Shown: one piece after another, positions 1-7,560 of the stretch
How the letters are laid out: every line of letters starts with the position of its first letter
Numbering within the stretch: position 1 is the first letter of the stretch
Assembly: GCF_002920615.1 (NCBI RefSeq)
Contig: NZ_PQSU01000006.1
Span: 186,001 to 250,000, forward strand
Length of the DNA stretch: 64,000 nt
Direction: 5' to 3'
Origin: Streptomyces sp. Ru62
GTDB taxonomy: Bacteria; Actinomycetota; Actinomycetes; Streptomycetales; Streptomycetaceae
Notes under the pieces: model-generated
What the model was told of the DNA's origin: nothing
The model's input: only the letters and a program-made list of their open reading frames with translations
Database searches by the model: none
Made by a program: the position numbers and the translations under genes

Positions 1-19
1 GGTTGACGGGTGCGGAGCG

Positions 20-670
20 ATGCAGCCGCGTGCCGACCCCGGCGGGATGGAAGTCGGTGACCCCGTGGAACACCTGACCGAGCCCGCGGGGAGCCGTGGA
101 TGGGGCGTGTTCTTCGACCGGGACGGCACGCTCAACGCCCATGTCCGGCGTGGCGGCCGGCGGACCTCCGCGCGCCACGAGCAGGAGTGGACCGCCCTGC
201 CGGGCGTGCAGGAGTGCTTCGGTCGGCTGCGCGCGGCCGACGCCCTGATCGGCGTCGTCACCAACCAGCCCGACCTGTCCCGGGGACTGCTCGACCCCGC
301 CACGCTCGACCGGCTGCACCGCCGGCTCGGTCGGCTGGACGGCGTCTGGGTGTGCCCGCACACGGCACGGCAGCGCTGCCGGTGCCGCAAGCCCTCCAGC
401 GTGCTGCTGCGCCGGGCCGCGGCCCGCCTGTCGGTCGACCTCGCCGGCAGCTACTTCGTCGGCGACCGGCCCACCGACGCGCAGGCGGCGCTGAACGCCG
501 GATGCACCGCTGTACTGCTCACCCCCCGTGTCCCGGCGCGGCCCAGCCTGATCGCCGGACTGCACTACGCCCCGGACCTCTGGGAGGCCGCCTCGACCGT
601 GCTGCACCTTCGCCGCACCGGTGCCGCCCGGCGCGAGAACGGACCCGCCTCACACAAGGAGACAGTCTGA
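20..670 (+). CDS. HAD-IIIA phosphatase, GmhB (heptose-bisphosphate phosphatase) type
   Basis: The 216-residue protein has HAD motif I FFDRDGT (Asp33, Asp35), motif II TNQ near residue 81, and motif IV GDRPTD near 148. The loop CPHTARQRCRCRKP (Cys112, His114, Cys120, Cys122) is the zinc-binding loop typical of GmhB and the HisB N-domain. Such enzymes remove phosphate from D-glycero-D-manno-heptose 1,7-bisphosphate or from histidinol phosphate. Its place at the head of an operon with a glycosyltransferase and exporter favours nucleotide-sugar (possibly heptose) supply over histidine synthesis; that is inference. ATG at 20 is used; ATG at 47 would also preserve the whole domain. The stop overlaps the next start (ATGA). 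Upstream genes of this operon probably lie outside the window. Confidence 0.85.
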   Translation: MQPRADPGGMEVGDPVEHLTEPAGSRGWGVFFDRDGTLNAHVRRGGRRTSARHEQEWTALPGVQECFGRLRAADALIGVVTNQPDLSRGLLDPATLDRLHRRLGRLDGVWVCPHTARQRCRCRKPSSVLLRRAAARLSVDLAGSYFVGDRPTDAQAALNAGCTAVLLTPRVPARPSLIAGLHYAPDLWEAASTVLHLRRTGAARRENGPASHKETV

Positions 671-1587
671 TGAAGCTCGGCACCATCCTCGACCAGTCCG
701 AGTTCGGTGACCTGCACGGCGGCGACGTCGTCGCCGAGGCCCTCGACCGCAAGTGGATCGAGGACTTCGCGGAGGGCCAGTACGTCTACCGCGCCCCGTG
801 GGTGCGCCTGCTGCGCCGTCTGCAGAGCGAGATACTCCAGCGCGCCTACGACAACGGCTTCGAGGAGTGGCTCTTCCCGCGCCTGATCCCCCGTGAGGCC
901 CTGGACAACTTCCGGTTGAGCCAGTACGCGCCCGAACTCCTCGTTCCGGCCGGGCCCGGCGGCGACCAGATCCTCGACCCCGTCCAGTGCATCAGCCTCT
1001 ACCACCTGATGCGCGGACGCCGGCTGTCCGCTCAGGAGCTGCCGCTGCGCATCGTGGAGACCCTCGGGGGCTGGACCTGGCGCAACGAGTACAGCGCCGA
1101 CCTGGACGGACCCATCAAGGCCCGCGAGTTCCTCCGCGTCGAGCACGTCTTCTTCGGCACGCGCGAGCAGGTGCGCGCCACCCGTGGTCAGGTCCGCCGC
1201 ACCCTGACAGACCTGCTCACCGGCTGGGGTCTGAGCTGGCAGGTGGTCGCGGCCGAGGGCTGCATGGAGATCCCGTCCCTCGTCCAGGCGCAGGACGACG
1301 CCCGGACAGCCGACGAGGTACCGGTCCAGGACATCGAGGTCCCGCTCAGCAGCCGCCGTCCCGACCGTGCCCGGCCGGGCTGGGCCGATCACTTCGACGA
1401 CCGGTTCGACCTGCGGGAGATCTCGGGCTGCTCGGCCGAGGGCACCCACCAGACCGAGAGCTTCCGCATCACCGCCGAGGGCGAGGAACTGTGGAGTGGA
1501 TGCTGCGGCATCGGCATGAACCGGCTCGTGGTGGCCTTCCTGTACCGGCACGGCTTCGACGCGGCCCTCAAGGAGCTCGATGCCTGA
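670..1587 (+). CDS. Class II aminoacyl-tRNA-synthetase-like enzyme (zinc SerRS / amino acid:[carrier protein] ligase type)
   Basis: The 305-residue protein is only a class II catalytic core. Motif 2 is WRNE (residues 137-140) continuing to AREFLRVEH (151-159). Motif 3 is GIGMNR (280-285). REISGCS (249-255) resembles the EISSCS segment of seryl-tRNA synthetases. Cys107 (VQCISLY), Glu158 (RVEH) and Cys278 or 279 (SGCCGIG) fall where atypical archaeal SerRS and bacterial amino acid:[carrier protein] ligases hold a catalytic zinc. The N-terminal coiled-coil tRNA-binding arm of true SerRS is missing, so the enzyme probably loads an amino acid onto a carrier or small molecule rather than tRNA (inference). 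No carrier protein is visible in the window. The end overlaps the glycosyltransferase gene by 8 nt. Confidence 0.85.
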   Translation: MKLGTILDQSEFGDLHGGDVVAEALDRKWIEDFAEGQYVYRAPWVRLLRRLQSEILQRAYDNGFEEWLFPRLIPREALDNFRLSQYAPELLVPAGPGGDQILDPVQCISLYHLMRGRRLSAQELPLRIVETLGGWTWRNEYSADLDGPIKAREFLRVEHVFFGTREQVRATRGQVRRTLTDLLTGWGLSWQVVAAEGCMEIPSLVQAQDDARTADEVPVQDIEVPLSSRRPDRARPGWADHFDDRFDLREISGCSAEGTHQTESFRITAEGEELWSGCCGIGMNRLVVAFLYRHGFDAALKELDA

Positions 1588-2890
1588 CCACCGCCTGGCC
1601 GTCCTTCTCCTCACCAACGAGGGTTTCCGGCAGGTCGACGGCGGGGTGGCCCGGTACGTGCACAACATCCTCGACGCCCGTGACGACGCCGCCGGGCTCG
1701 CCGGTGAGCGCGACGTCCACGTGGAGTGGCACGTCGCCGAACGCGCCGACTGCGCGGGCCTGGACGAGCGGCAGTTCGCCCAGGCCCTCGACCGGTACGT
1801 CCGCCCTGGTGCCGTGCGCTACCACCCCCTGGCCGACCCGCGGGCGCACAGCTGGGAGGTCGACCACTTCGAGCACTGCGTCGCCCTGGGCGCGGCCGCC
1901 GGTCAGGCAGCGCTCACCGTCGGCCGGGAGGCGGACTCCATCCTCGTCGTTTCCGGGATGAGCATGTTCGCCATGGCCGCACGCTTCGTCGTACGGGCGG
2001 CCGACCAGTTCGGCATGCGGGCGAGCTACGTGCACATGACGCACAACCCGGTCCTGCGGCCCGACGGTGACGCCGAACTGCCCGAGACCTACGCCGACTC
2101 GGTGATGGGACACCTGGCCCGCTCGGACCCCCGGGTGTCCATCGGCTGGGAGTCGTACTGGATGCGCCGCCAGTACCAGCAGGTGTACGGCATACCCGAC
2201 GACAAGACCCTCTTCGCCCGCGCCGGCGTGCCAACGGACGCCGCCAAGTTCGCGCCGGGCGGCGCGGACCCCGCGCTGCTGCGCCGGCTCGGCATCCCTA
2301 CCGACCGCGACCTGGTGATCAGCTGGGGCCGCGGGGTGGCCGAGAAGGGGTTCCACCGGCTCGTCGACGCCGCCCGCCTGACCGGGCACCGGCTGGTCCC
2401 GGTGATTCTCAACCCTCGTCCCTACCCGGACCTCCAGGAGCACGTGCGGCGCACCGGATCGCCGGCCGTGCTCCTGCACGGCCAGGACGACCATGTCCTG
2501 ACGGCCCTGTGCCAGTGGCCGAGAACGCTGTGCGCGGCGTTCCTGTCCGAGCGCGAAGCGGCCTCCGTCACACCCGTGGAGGCCGCGCTGATGAACAACG
2601 GCGAGGGCCTGGTCGTCGCCGTGCTGCCCACCGGGGTCTATCCGGAGCTCGTCCAGCACGGCGTCACCGGCCTCGTCGCCACCGGCCGCGACACCGCCGA
2701 CGCCGCCGCGATGCTGACGGCTGTCACGGAACTGAGTGCGGCGCAGAGGGCGGCGCTCAGCCGCGCGGCGTGGCAGCGGGCCCGGCGGGAGCACGACTTC
2801 CGCACCAACTGGCTGCGCTCCTTCCGGTCCATGCTCGACCGGCATCTGTCGGTGATCGGTCATCCGACCCAGAAGGAGGACACCGTATGA
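1580..2890 (+). CDS. GT4-like (GT-B fold) glycosyltransferase
   Basis: The 436-residue protein has an N-terminal acceptor half with the usual gly-rich entry (TNEGFRQVDGGVARYVHNIL). The C-terminal nucleotide-sugar half starts near residue 240 with LVISWGRGVAEKGFHRLVDA, matching the GR-x-EKG-x-x motif of GT4 retaining transferases. The stretch SEREAASVTPVEA near 330 stands in for the E-x7-E donor site (EPFGLTPLEA in relatives). Donor and acceptor cannot be read from sequence. No signal peptide or membrane segment is seen, so it should act in the cytoplasm, probably glycosylating the operon's product before export. The start is fixed by the 8-nt overlap with the preceding gene. Confidence 0.85.
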   Translation: MPDHRLAVLLLTNEGFRQVDGGVARYVHNILDARDDAAGLAGERDVHVEWHVAERADCAGLDERQFAQALDRYVRPGAVRYHPLADPRAHSWEVDHFEHCVALGAAAGQAALTVGREADSILVVSGMSMFAMAARFVVRAADQFGMRASYVHMTHNPVLRPDGDAELPETYADSVMGHLARSDPRVSIGWESYWMRRQYQQVYGIPDDKTLFARAGVPTDAAKFAPGGADPALLRRLGIPTDRDLVISWGRGVAEKGFHRLVDAARLTGHRLVPVILNPRPYPDLQEHVRRTGSPAVLLHGQDDHVLTALCQWPRTLCAAFLSEREAASVTPVEAALMNNGEGLVVAVLPTGVYPELVQHGVTGLVATGRDTADAAAMLTAVTELSAAQRAALSRAAWQRARREHDFRTNWLRSFRSMLDRHLSVIGHPTQKEDTV

Positions 2891-3963
2891 GGAGCGGGAC
2901 ACCGACGTGCCTCGTCGTCGGCGCGGGACCGCGAGGCTCCATGCTGGCGCGGGCCCTGCGAGGCCATCCCGACGTGGGCCTGGCAGGGGTGTGCGATCCG
3001 TCGCCCGTGGCGGTGTCCGCCTTCCTCAGGGAGTTCCCCGGGGTTCCCGCGTACGCCACGCTCACGGAGGCGCTCGAAGCGGTGGCGGCGGACTTCGCCG
3101 TGATCGCGACGCCTCCGCGGTGCCACGCGCGGGACGCCGTCACGGCCTTGAACCACGGTCTGCCCGTCCTCGTGGAATGCCCCATGGTCGAGACCCGCGA
3201 GCAGGCGGAGGCCGTCGCCGAAGCCGCCGCCCGGACCGGGCTGCCGGCGGCCATGGCCGAGTCGTTCTGCTACCTGCCCGCCGTGCAGTCGATCAGACGA
3301 CTCATCGACGACAACGCGGATCCGGACGCCGTACCCGTCACCGTCCTGGGCGGCGAAGGCCACTACCTGGAGATGGACACGGGCCTCGCCCCGGGCGGCT
3401 GGCGCGACACCTACGCCATGGCCCGCTACATCACCCACGGCCTGGGCCCGCTGCTGTACGCCACCGGGCAGTACGCCCGGCGCGTCGTGGCCCTCGACCC
3501 GCTCGGCCGGGTGAGCCGGGCCCAGGGTGCGCTGATGCCCAGCGCGCTGGTGGAGACCAACCACGGCGCGGTCTTCTTCACCGCCAACAGCGGCCTGGCC
3601 CCCCGACCCCTGACCCGCTGGACGGTGGTCGCCGAGGAATGGGCCGTGGAGAGCGACCCCGAGGGGACCTGGGACGGACCGCTGCGCGTCTTCGACAGCG
3701 CACCCGCCGACGGCGAACGAGGAGGGTGGCGCAGCCGGCCCGTCGACCCGGCCGCGATGTACGGCGACCTGTGGGGCCTGGGCTTCGAGCCGGAACGGCT
3801 CATGCTGCGCCGCTTCGTCGAAGAACTGGCGAACCGCCCGCCCGACATCGGTCTGGAACTCTCGCTCAACATCTCCCTCGCAGGTGTCGCTGCCGAGCGG
3901 TCGGGACATGGGCGAGGCGTCCCCGTCGACGTCGCGCCCGTCGTACGGGCGGTGACACCGTGA
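2887..3963 (+). CDS. Gfo/Idh/MocA-family oxidoreductase
   Basis: The 358-residue protein begins with a Rossmann fold, VVGAGPRGSMLARAL (residues 10-24), and has the family segment VIATPP near 72. The usual EKP signature reads ECP (Glu97-Cys98-Pro99), so the conserved lysine is replaced by cysteine. A C-terminal substrate domain follows, with an H-G-L helix (YITHGLG) near 180. Relatives oxidise or reduce sugars, inositols and nucleotide sugars with NAD(P). The Lys-to-Cys change suggests altered chemistry or redox-assisted hydrolysis, but this is uncertain. Start ATG overlaps the previous stop (ATGA); the end overlaps the next GTG start. Confidence 0.85.
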   Translation: MRSGTPTCLVVGAGPRGSMLARALRGHPDVGLAGVCDPSPVAVSAFLREFPGVPAYATLTEALEAVAADFAVIATPPRCHARDAVTALNHGLPVLVECPMVETREQAEAVAEAAARTGLPAAMAESFCYLPAVQSIRRLIDDNADPDAVPVTVLGGEGHYLEMDTGLAPGGWRDTYAMARYITHGLGPLLYATGQYARRVVALDPLGRVSRAQGALMPSALVETNHGAVFFTANSGLAPRPLTRWTVVAEEWAVESDPEGTWDGPLRVFDSAPADGERGGWRSRPVDPAAMYGDLWGLGFEPERLMLRRFVEELANRPPDIGLELSLNISLAGVAAERSGHGRGVPVDVAPVVRAVTP

Positions 3964-4949
3964 CTTCCCCGGAGCGGCAGGCCAGGGTGCGTCCGGTGCC
4001 CGCGCAGGCACGGCCGCCCGCTCTCGACCTGGGCCGGCTCGGACTGGGCGCCTGGCTCTTCGGCTGGGAGACCCCGGCCGAAGAGGCCAGGACCCTCATG
4101 AAGCGGGCGCTCGACCACGGCATCACCTACTTCGACACCGCGAACAACTACGGGTCCGGTGAGTCCGAACGCGTCGTCGGGGCGTTTCTGAAGCCCGTCC
4201 GCGACGAGGTCCTGATCGGTACCAAGGTGTTCGCACCGTTCGGTCCGGACGAGCGGGATCGCGGGCTGTCCGCCCCAGCCGTGCTCCGGGCCGTCGACGG
4301 CTGCCTGCGACGGCTCGGTACCGACTACATCGACCTGCTCCACCTGCACCGGCCCGACCCGTCCGTCCCCGAGGCGGAGACCGCGTCGGCGCTCGGCACG
4401 CTCGTCCGGGCGGGCAAGGTCCGGTACATCGCCACCAGCACGTTCCGCGGTCCCCAGATCGACCGGCTGCAACGCGCCCTGCGCGCCCAGACACTGCCAC
4501 CCGCGGTCCTGGATCAAGCGCCCTACAGCCTGCTGGAACGCGAGGTGGAGGTGGCGGCGGCGGATTCCGTACGCGCCTGGGGGATGGGCCTGGCCGCGTG
4601 GAGCCCCCTCGGGGAGGGCCTGCTGACCGGCAAGTACGCCGATCCGGCCGTGTCGGGGCGTCTTCGGCGCTGGGGCACCGAACATGAACGGCGTCTGCGC
4701 GCCGGAGCCCAGGCGGCGTCCCGGCTTGGCGCCGTGGCGGCGTCCCACGGCCTGACGCTGCCGCAGCTGGCGCTCGGCTGGCTGGCAGCACGGCCCCTGG
4801 TGTCGACGATCCTGATCGGCGCCCGGACCGTCGGCCAGCTCGACACGTACCTCGACGGCGTCGGCACGGCCCTGCCGACCGGAGTCGGCGACCAGATCGA
4901 CCGGATCGTCCCGCCTGGCACCAGCATCCTGCGGCACTACAGCACATGA
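3960..4949 (+). CDS. Aldo/keto reductase
   Basis: A 329-residue TIM-barrel NADPH enzyme. The AKR catalytic tetrad is visible: Asp59 and Tyr64 in FDTANNYGSG, Lys89 in IGTKVF, and His130 in LLHLHRPD. The C-terminal cofactor segment STILIGARTVGQL (about 285-297) binds the phosphate of NADPH in this family. It starts at GTG 3960, which overlaps the previous stop as GTGA. Within the operon it is a plausible ketone- or aldehyde-reducing tailoring step on a sugar intermediate; the substrate is unknown. Eighty-seven bases without a gene separate it from the exporter genes. Confidence 0.88.
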   Translation: MTSPERQARVRPVPAQARPPALDLGRLGLGAWLFGWETPAEEARTLMKRALDHGITYFDTANNYGSGESERVVGAFLKPVRDEVLIGTKVFAPFGPDERDRGLSAPAVLRAVDGCLRRLGTDYIDLLHLHRPDPSVPEAETASALGTLVRAGKVRYIATSTFRGPQIDRLQRALRAQTLPPAVLDQAPYSLLEREVEVAAADSVRAWGMGLAAWSPLGEGLLTGKYADPAVSGRLRRWGTEHERRLRAGAQAASRLGAVAASHGLTLPQLALGWLAARPLVSTILIGARTVGQLDTYLDGVGTALPTGVGDQIDRIVPPGTSILRHYST

Positions 4950-5036
4950 TCCCCGCCCGCGCCTGTCCCGCCCGGGCGGAGGCAACGGCACGGCGCGGCG
5001 CACCACGCGAGAAGACGACGAAGGGAAACACGGCCC

Positions 5037-5963
5037 ATGCCGGAGCAGGAACCGATCGTCCACGCCGCTGGACTCGTGAAGCGTTACGGCGACTTCACCG
5101 CGGTGCACGGCATCGACTTCGACGTCCGGTCCGGCCAGGTCTTCGGCCTCCTCGGCCCGAACGGGGCGGGCAAGTCGTCGACGATGCGCATGATCAGCTG
5201 TGTCTCCAAGCCGACAGCGGGCTTCCTGCGCCTGTTCGGCATGGACGCGGCCACCCATGGGCCCGCGATCAGGGCGAGGATCGGTGTCTGCCCCCAGCAG
5301 GACACGCTCGACGCCGAACTGAGCGTGGTGCAGAACCTCACCGTCTTCGCGCGCTACTTCGGGATTCCGCGCGCGACAGCCGCCGCCCGCGCCGCCGACC
5401 TGCTCGCGTTCGTGCGCCTTGAGAGCCGGGCCGACGACCGCGTCGATGCCTTGTCGGGCGGCATGAAACGGCGCTTGAGCGTCGCCCGGGCCATGATCAA
5501 CGATCCTCGGCTGCTCCTCCTGGACGAGCCCACCACGGGACTGGACCCACAAGCGCGCCACCTGCTGTGGGAGCGACTCGACCAGCTGCGCCGCCGGGGC
5601 GTCACCCAGGTGCTCACCACGCACTACATGGACGAGGCGGAGCAACTGTGCGACTGGCTCGTCGTCGTGGACGGCGGCCGCACCGTCGCGACCGGAACAC
5701 CCGCCGGACTGATCGCCCGGCACTGCACCAAGGAGGTCGTCGAGCTGCGCCTGCGTCAGGCCGACGCCCCCGTCGAGGAGCTGAACCGCCTGGGGCTGCG
5801 CGTGGAGAGGCTGCCCGATCGCCTCCTTCTCTACGCCGACGACGGCGAGGCCGCGGCCGCGGCCGTCCACCGTGAGGGGATCGGCCTGCGCAGCGTCCTG
5901 GTCCGGCGAGGCGGACTCGAAGACGTCTTCCTGCACCTGACCGGCCGGGCCCTGGTGGACTGA
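5037..5963 (+). CDS. ABC exporter ATP-binding protein, NodI/DrrA type
   Basis: The 308-residue ATPase has Walker A GPNGAGKSS (about 41-49), Q-loop CPQQD near 86, signature LSGGMKRRLSVARA near 142, Walker B LLLLDEPTTGLD near 162 and switch histidine TTHYMDEAEQL near 195. The C-terminal extension of about 90 residues is usual for DrrA/NodI proteins, which energise export of drugs or lipo-oligosaccharides with ABC-2 permeases. It lies 2 nt before the first permease gene. In this operon it most likely exports the glycosylated product and may give self-resistance (inference). Confidence 0.92.
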   Translation: MPEQEPIVHAAGLVKRYGDFTAVHGIDFDVRSGQVFGLLGPNGAGKSSTMRMISCVSKPTAGFLRLFGMDAATHGPAIRARIGVCPQQDTLDAELSVVQNLTVFARYFGIPRATAAARAADLLAFVRLESRADDRVDALSGGMKRRLSVARAMINDPRLLLLDEPTTGLDPQARHLLWERLDQLRRRGVTQVLTTHYMDEAEQLCDWLVVVDGGRTVATGTPAGLIARHCTKEVVELRLRQADAPVEELNRLGLRVERLPDRLLLYADDGEAAAAAVHREGIGLRSVLVRRGGLEDVFLHLTGRALVD

Positions 5964-5965
5964 CC

Positions 5966-6739
5966 ATGGCCCTGACCGAATCCCGAGCAGCCGCCGTCAC
6001 CGCGCACCTTCTCACCAGTTACCGCCGTACCTGGCTCGACTCGGTGTTCAACTCCTTCCTGCTGCCACTGTGCCTGTTGCTCGGCATCGGCTGGTCGGTG
6101 GGCCGGCACATCGGCCCCCACCCTTCGCTCGGCGCCCCCTACTTCTCCTTCGTCGGCGTCGGGCTCCTCGCGGCGTCCGTCGTCCAGATCGGCGCCGCGG
6201 AGTCGGCGTGGGCGGTCTTCGGCGGCTTCGAATGGAGCCGGATCTACCACGCCGTGCGACTCACGCCCGCCCGGCCGATCGACATCCTGGCCGGGCACCT
6301 GACCGCCGTGGTGGCGCGCGCGACCCTCGGCGGTCTCGGCTTCCTCCTCGTCATCGAGGCCTTCGGCGTCGGACAACGGTGGACCGCCCTCCTGGCCGTT
6401 CCCCTCTTCCCGCTGTTCGCCGCCGCGATCGCCGCCCCGGTCATGGCGTTCAGCGCCACCATCCGCAACGCCGGGATGTTCGACCTCCTCTTCCGCCTCG
6501 GCATCGTCCCCATGGCCATGTTCAGCGGTGTCTACTTCCCGCTCGACTCCCTGCCGGCAGTGCCCCGTGCGGCGGCGCTCGCCGTGCCCCTCACCCACGC
6601 GGTGGACGTGTCCCGGACCCTGCTGCTCGGCACCGGCACGGCAGGCGGCACGCTCGTGCACCTGCTGTACCTGGCCGGCTGGGCCACCGCCGGCCTCGCC
6701 CTCGCCCGCCGGGCCTTCATCCGACGCCTGGCGGACTAG
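5966..6739 (+). CDS. ABC-2 type permease, first subunit
   Basis: A 257-residue membrane protein with about six hydrophobic segments: SVFNSFLLPLCLLLGIGWSV near 30-50, a segment near 65-85, two between 120 and 165, one near 180 and one at the C terminus (GWATAGLALARRAF). Between segments two and three, the ESAWAVFGGFEWSRIYHAVR loop matches the NodJ/DrrB-family cytoplasmic loop that contacts the ATPase. It is one half of the export channel, pairing with the next gene. Start ATG 5966 lies 3 nt after the ATPase stop. Confidence 0.88.
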   Translation: MALTESRAAAVTAHLLTSYRRTWLDSVFNSFLLPLCLLLGIGWSVGRHIGPHPSLGAPYFSFVGVGLLAASVVQIGAAESAWAVFGGFEWSRIYHAVRLTPARPIDILAGHLTAVVARATLGGLGFLLVIEAFGVGQRWTALLAVPLFPLFAAAIAAPVMAFSATIRNAGMFDLLFRLGIVPMAMFSGVYFPLDSLPAVPRAAALAVPLTHAVDVSRTLLLGTGTAGGTLVHLLYLAGWATAGLALARRAFIRRLAD

Positions 6740-6747
6740 GAGCAGCC

Positions 6748-7560
6748 ATGGCCACGTCGTCCCCGTCACCGGCACGTCGTGCGCCGGCTTTCCGGTCGGC
6801 GCACGTCCACGCCGTCTTCCTGCGCAACGTCGAAGCGGCGCGCCACGCCTCCCACCTCTGGGTCCTGCTGTCCGGCCTCTTCGAGCCCGTCTTCTACCTC
6901 GGATCCGTCGGCTTCGGTGTCGGTGCCCTGGTCGGCGAGTTGACCGTCGGCGGCCACCCGGTCGGCTACACCGAGTTCGTGGCACCGGCCATGCTCACCG
7001 CCTCGCTGATGAACGCCGCCGTGTCGGAGTCGACGTTCACCTTCTTCACCAAGTTCCGTCTGATGAACCTGCATGACGCCACCGCCTGCACGCCCGTGTC
7101 CTCCGCCGAGATCGTCTGCGGCGAGACCCTGTGGGCGGTGGCGCGCGGGGTCGTCCACACGGTGTCCTTCCTCGCCTTCCTGTACGCCCTCGGGCTGCTC
7201 GCGCCCACCCGCATCCCGGTGCTGCTCCTCGCCTCGCTCCTGGTGAGCGCGGCCTTCTCGGCGATGGGGCTCGCCCTGTCCTTGTTCCTGCGGGGAACCC
7301 ACGACTTCGACCGGGTCAACCTGGTGACCTTCACGATGTTCGTCTTCTCCGGCACCTTCGTGCCGACAGGGGACTACCCCGGCGTCCTCGCCGTGCTCGC
7401 CCGTTGCACACCGCTGGCCCAGGCCGTCGACCTGATCCGGGCCCTGGCGCTCGGCACGGCCGGGCCCGCTACGGCGGGCCACTGCGCGTACCTGTTCGCC
7501 CTGACGGCGGCAGGGCTTCTCGTGGCCGGGCGACGAGTGGAGAGGAGCCTGCACGCATGA
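6748..7560 (+). CDS. ABC-2 type permease, NodJ-like second subunit
   Basis: A 270-residue permease. EPVFYLGSVGFGVGALVG near 38-55, then FVAPAMLTASLMNAAVSES and FRLMNLHDATACTPVSSAEI, follow the NodJ pattern closely. Hydrophobic segments recur near 125-150, 155-180, 185-210 and at the C terminus. The gene begins at ATG 6748 behind the ribosome site AGGAGC. Two different permease subunits suggest a heterodimeric channel. Its stop overlaps the start of the GH87-like gene (ATGA), placing that enzyme in the same transcript as the exporter. Confidence 0.88.
   Translation: MATSSPSPARRAPAFRSAHVHAVFLRNVEAARHASHLWVLLSGLFEPVFYLGSVGFGVGALVGELTVGGHPVGYTEFVAPAMLTASLMNAAVSESTFTFFTKFRLMNLHDATACTPVSSAEIVCGETLWAVARGVVHTVSFLAFLYALGLLAPTRIPVLLLASLLVSAAFSAMGLALSLFLRGTHDFDRVNLVTFTMFVFSGTFVPTGDYPGVLAVLARCTPLAQAVDLIRALALGTAGPATAGHCAYLFALTAAGLLVAGRRVERSLHA

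Noticed and set aside
3426..5936. 836-codon minus-strand open frame
   Set aside because: A shadow of the oxidoreductase, aldo/keto reductase and ABC ATPase genes on the plus strand, produced by high GC at third positions.
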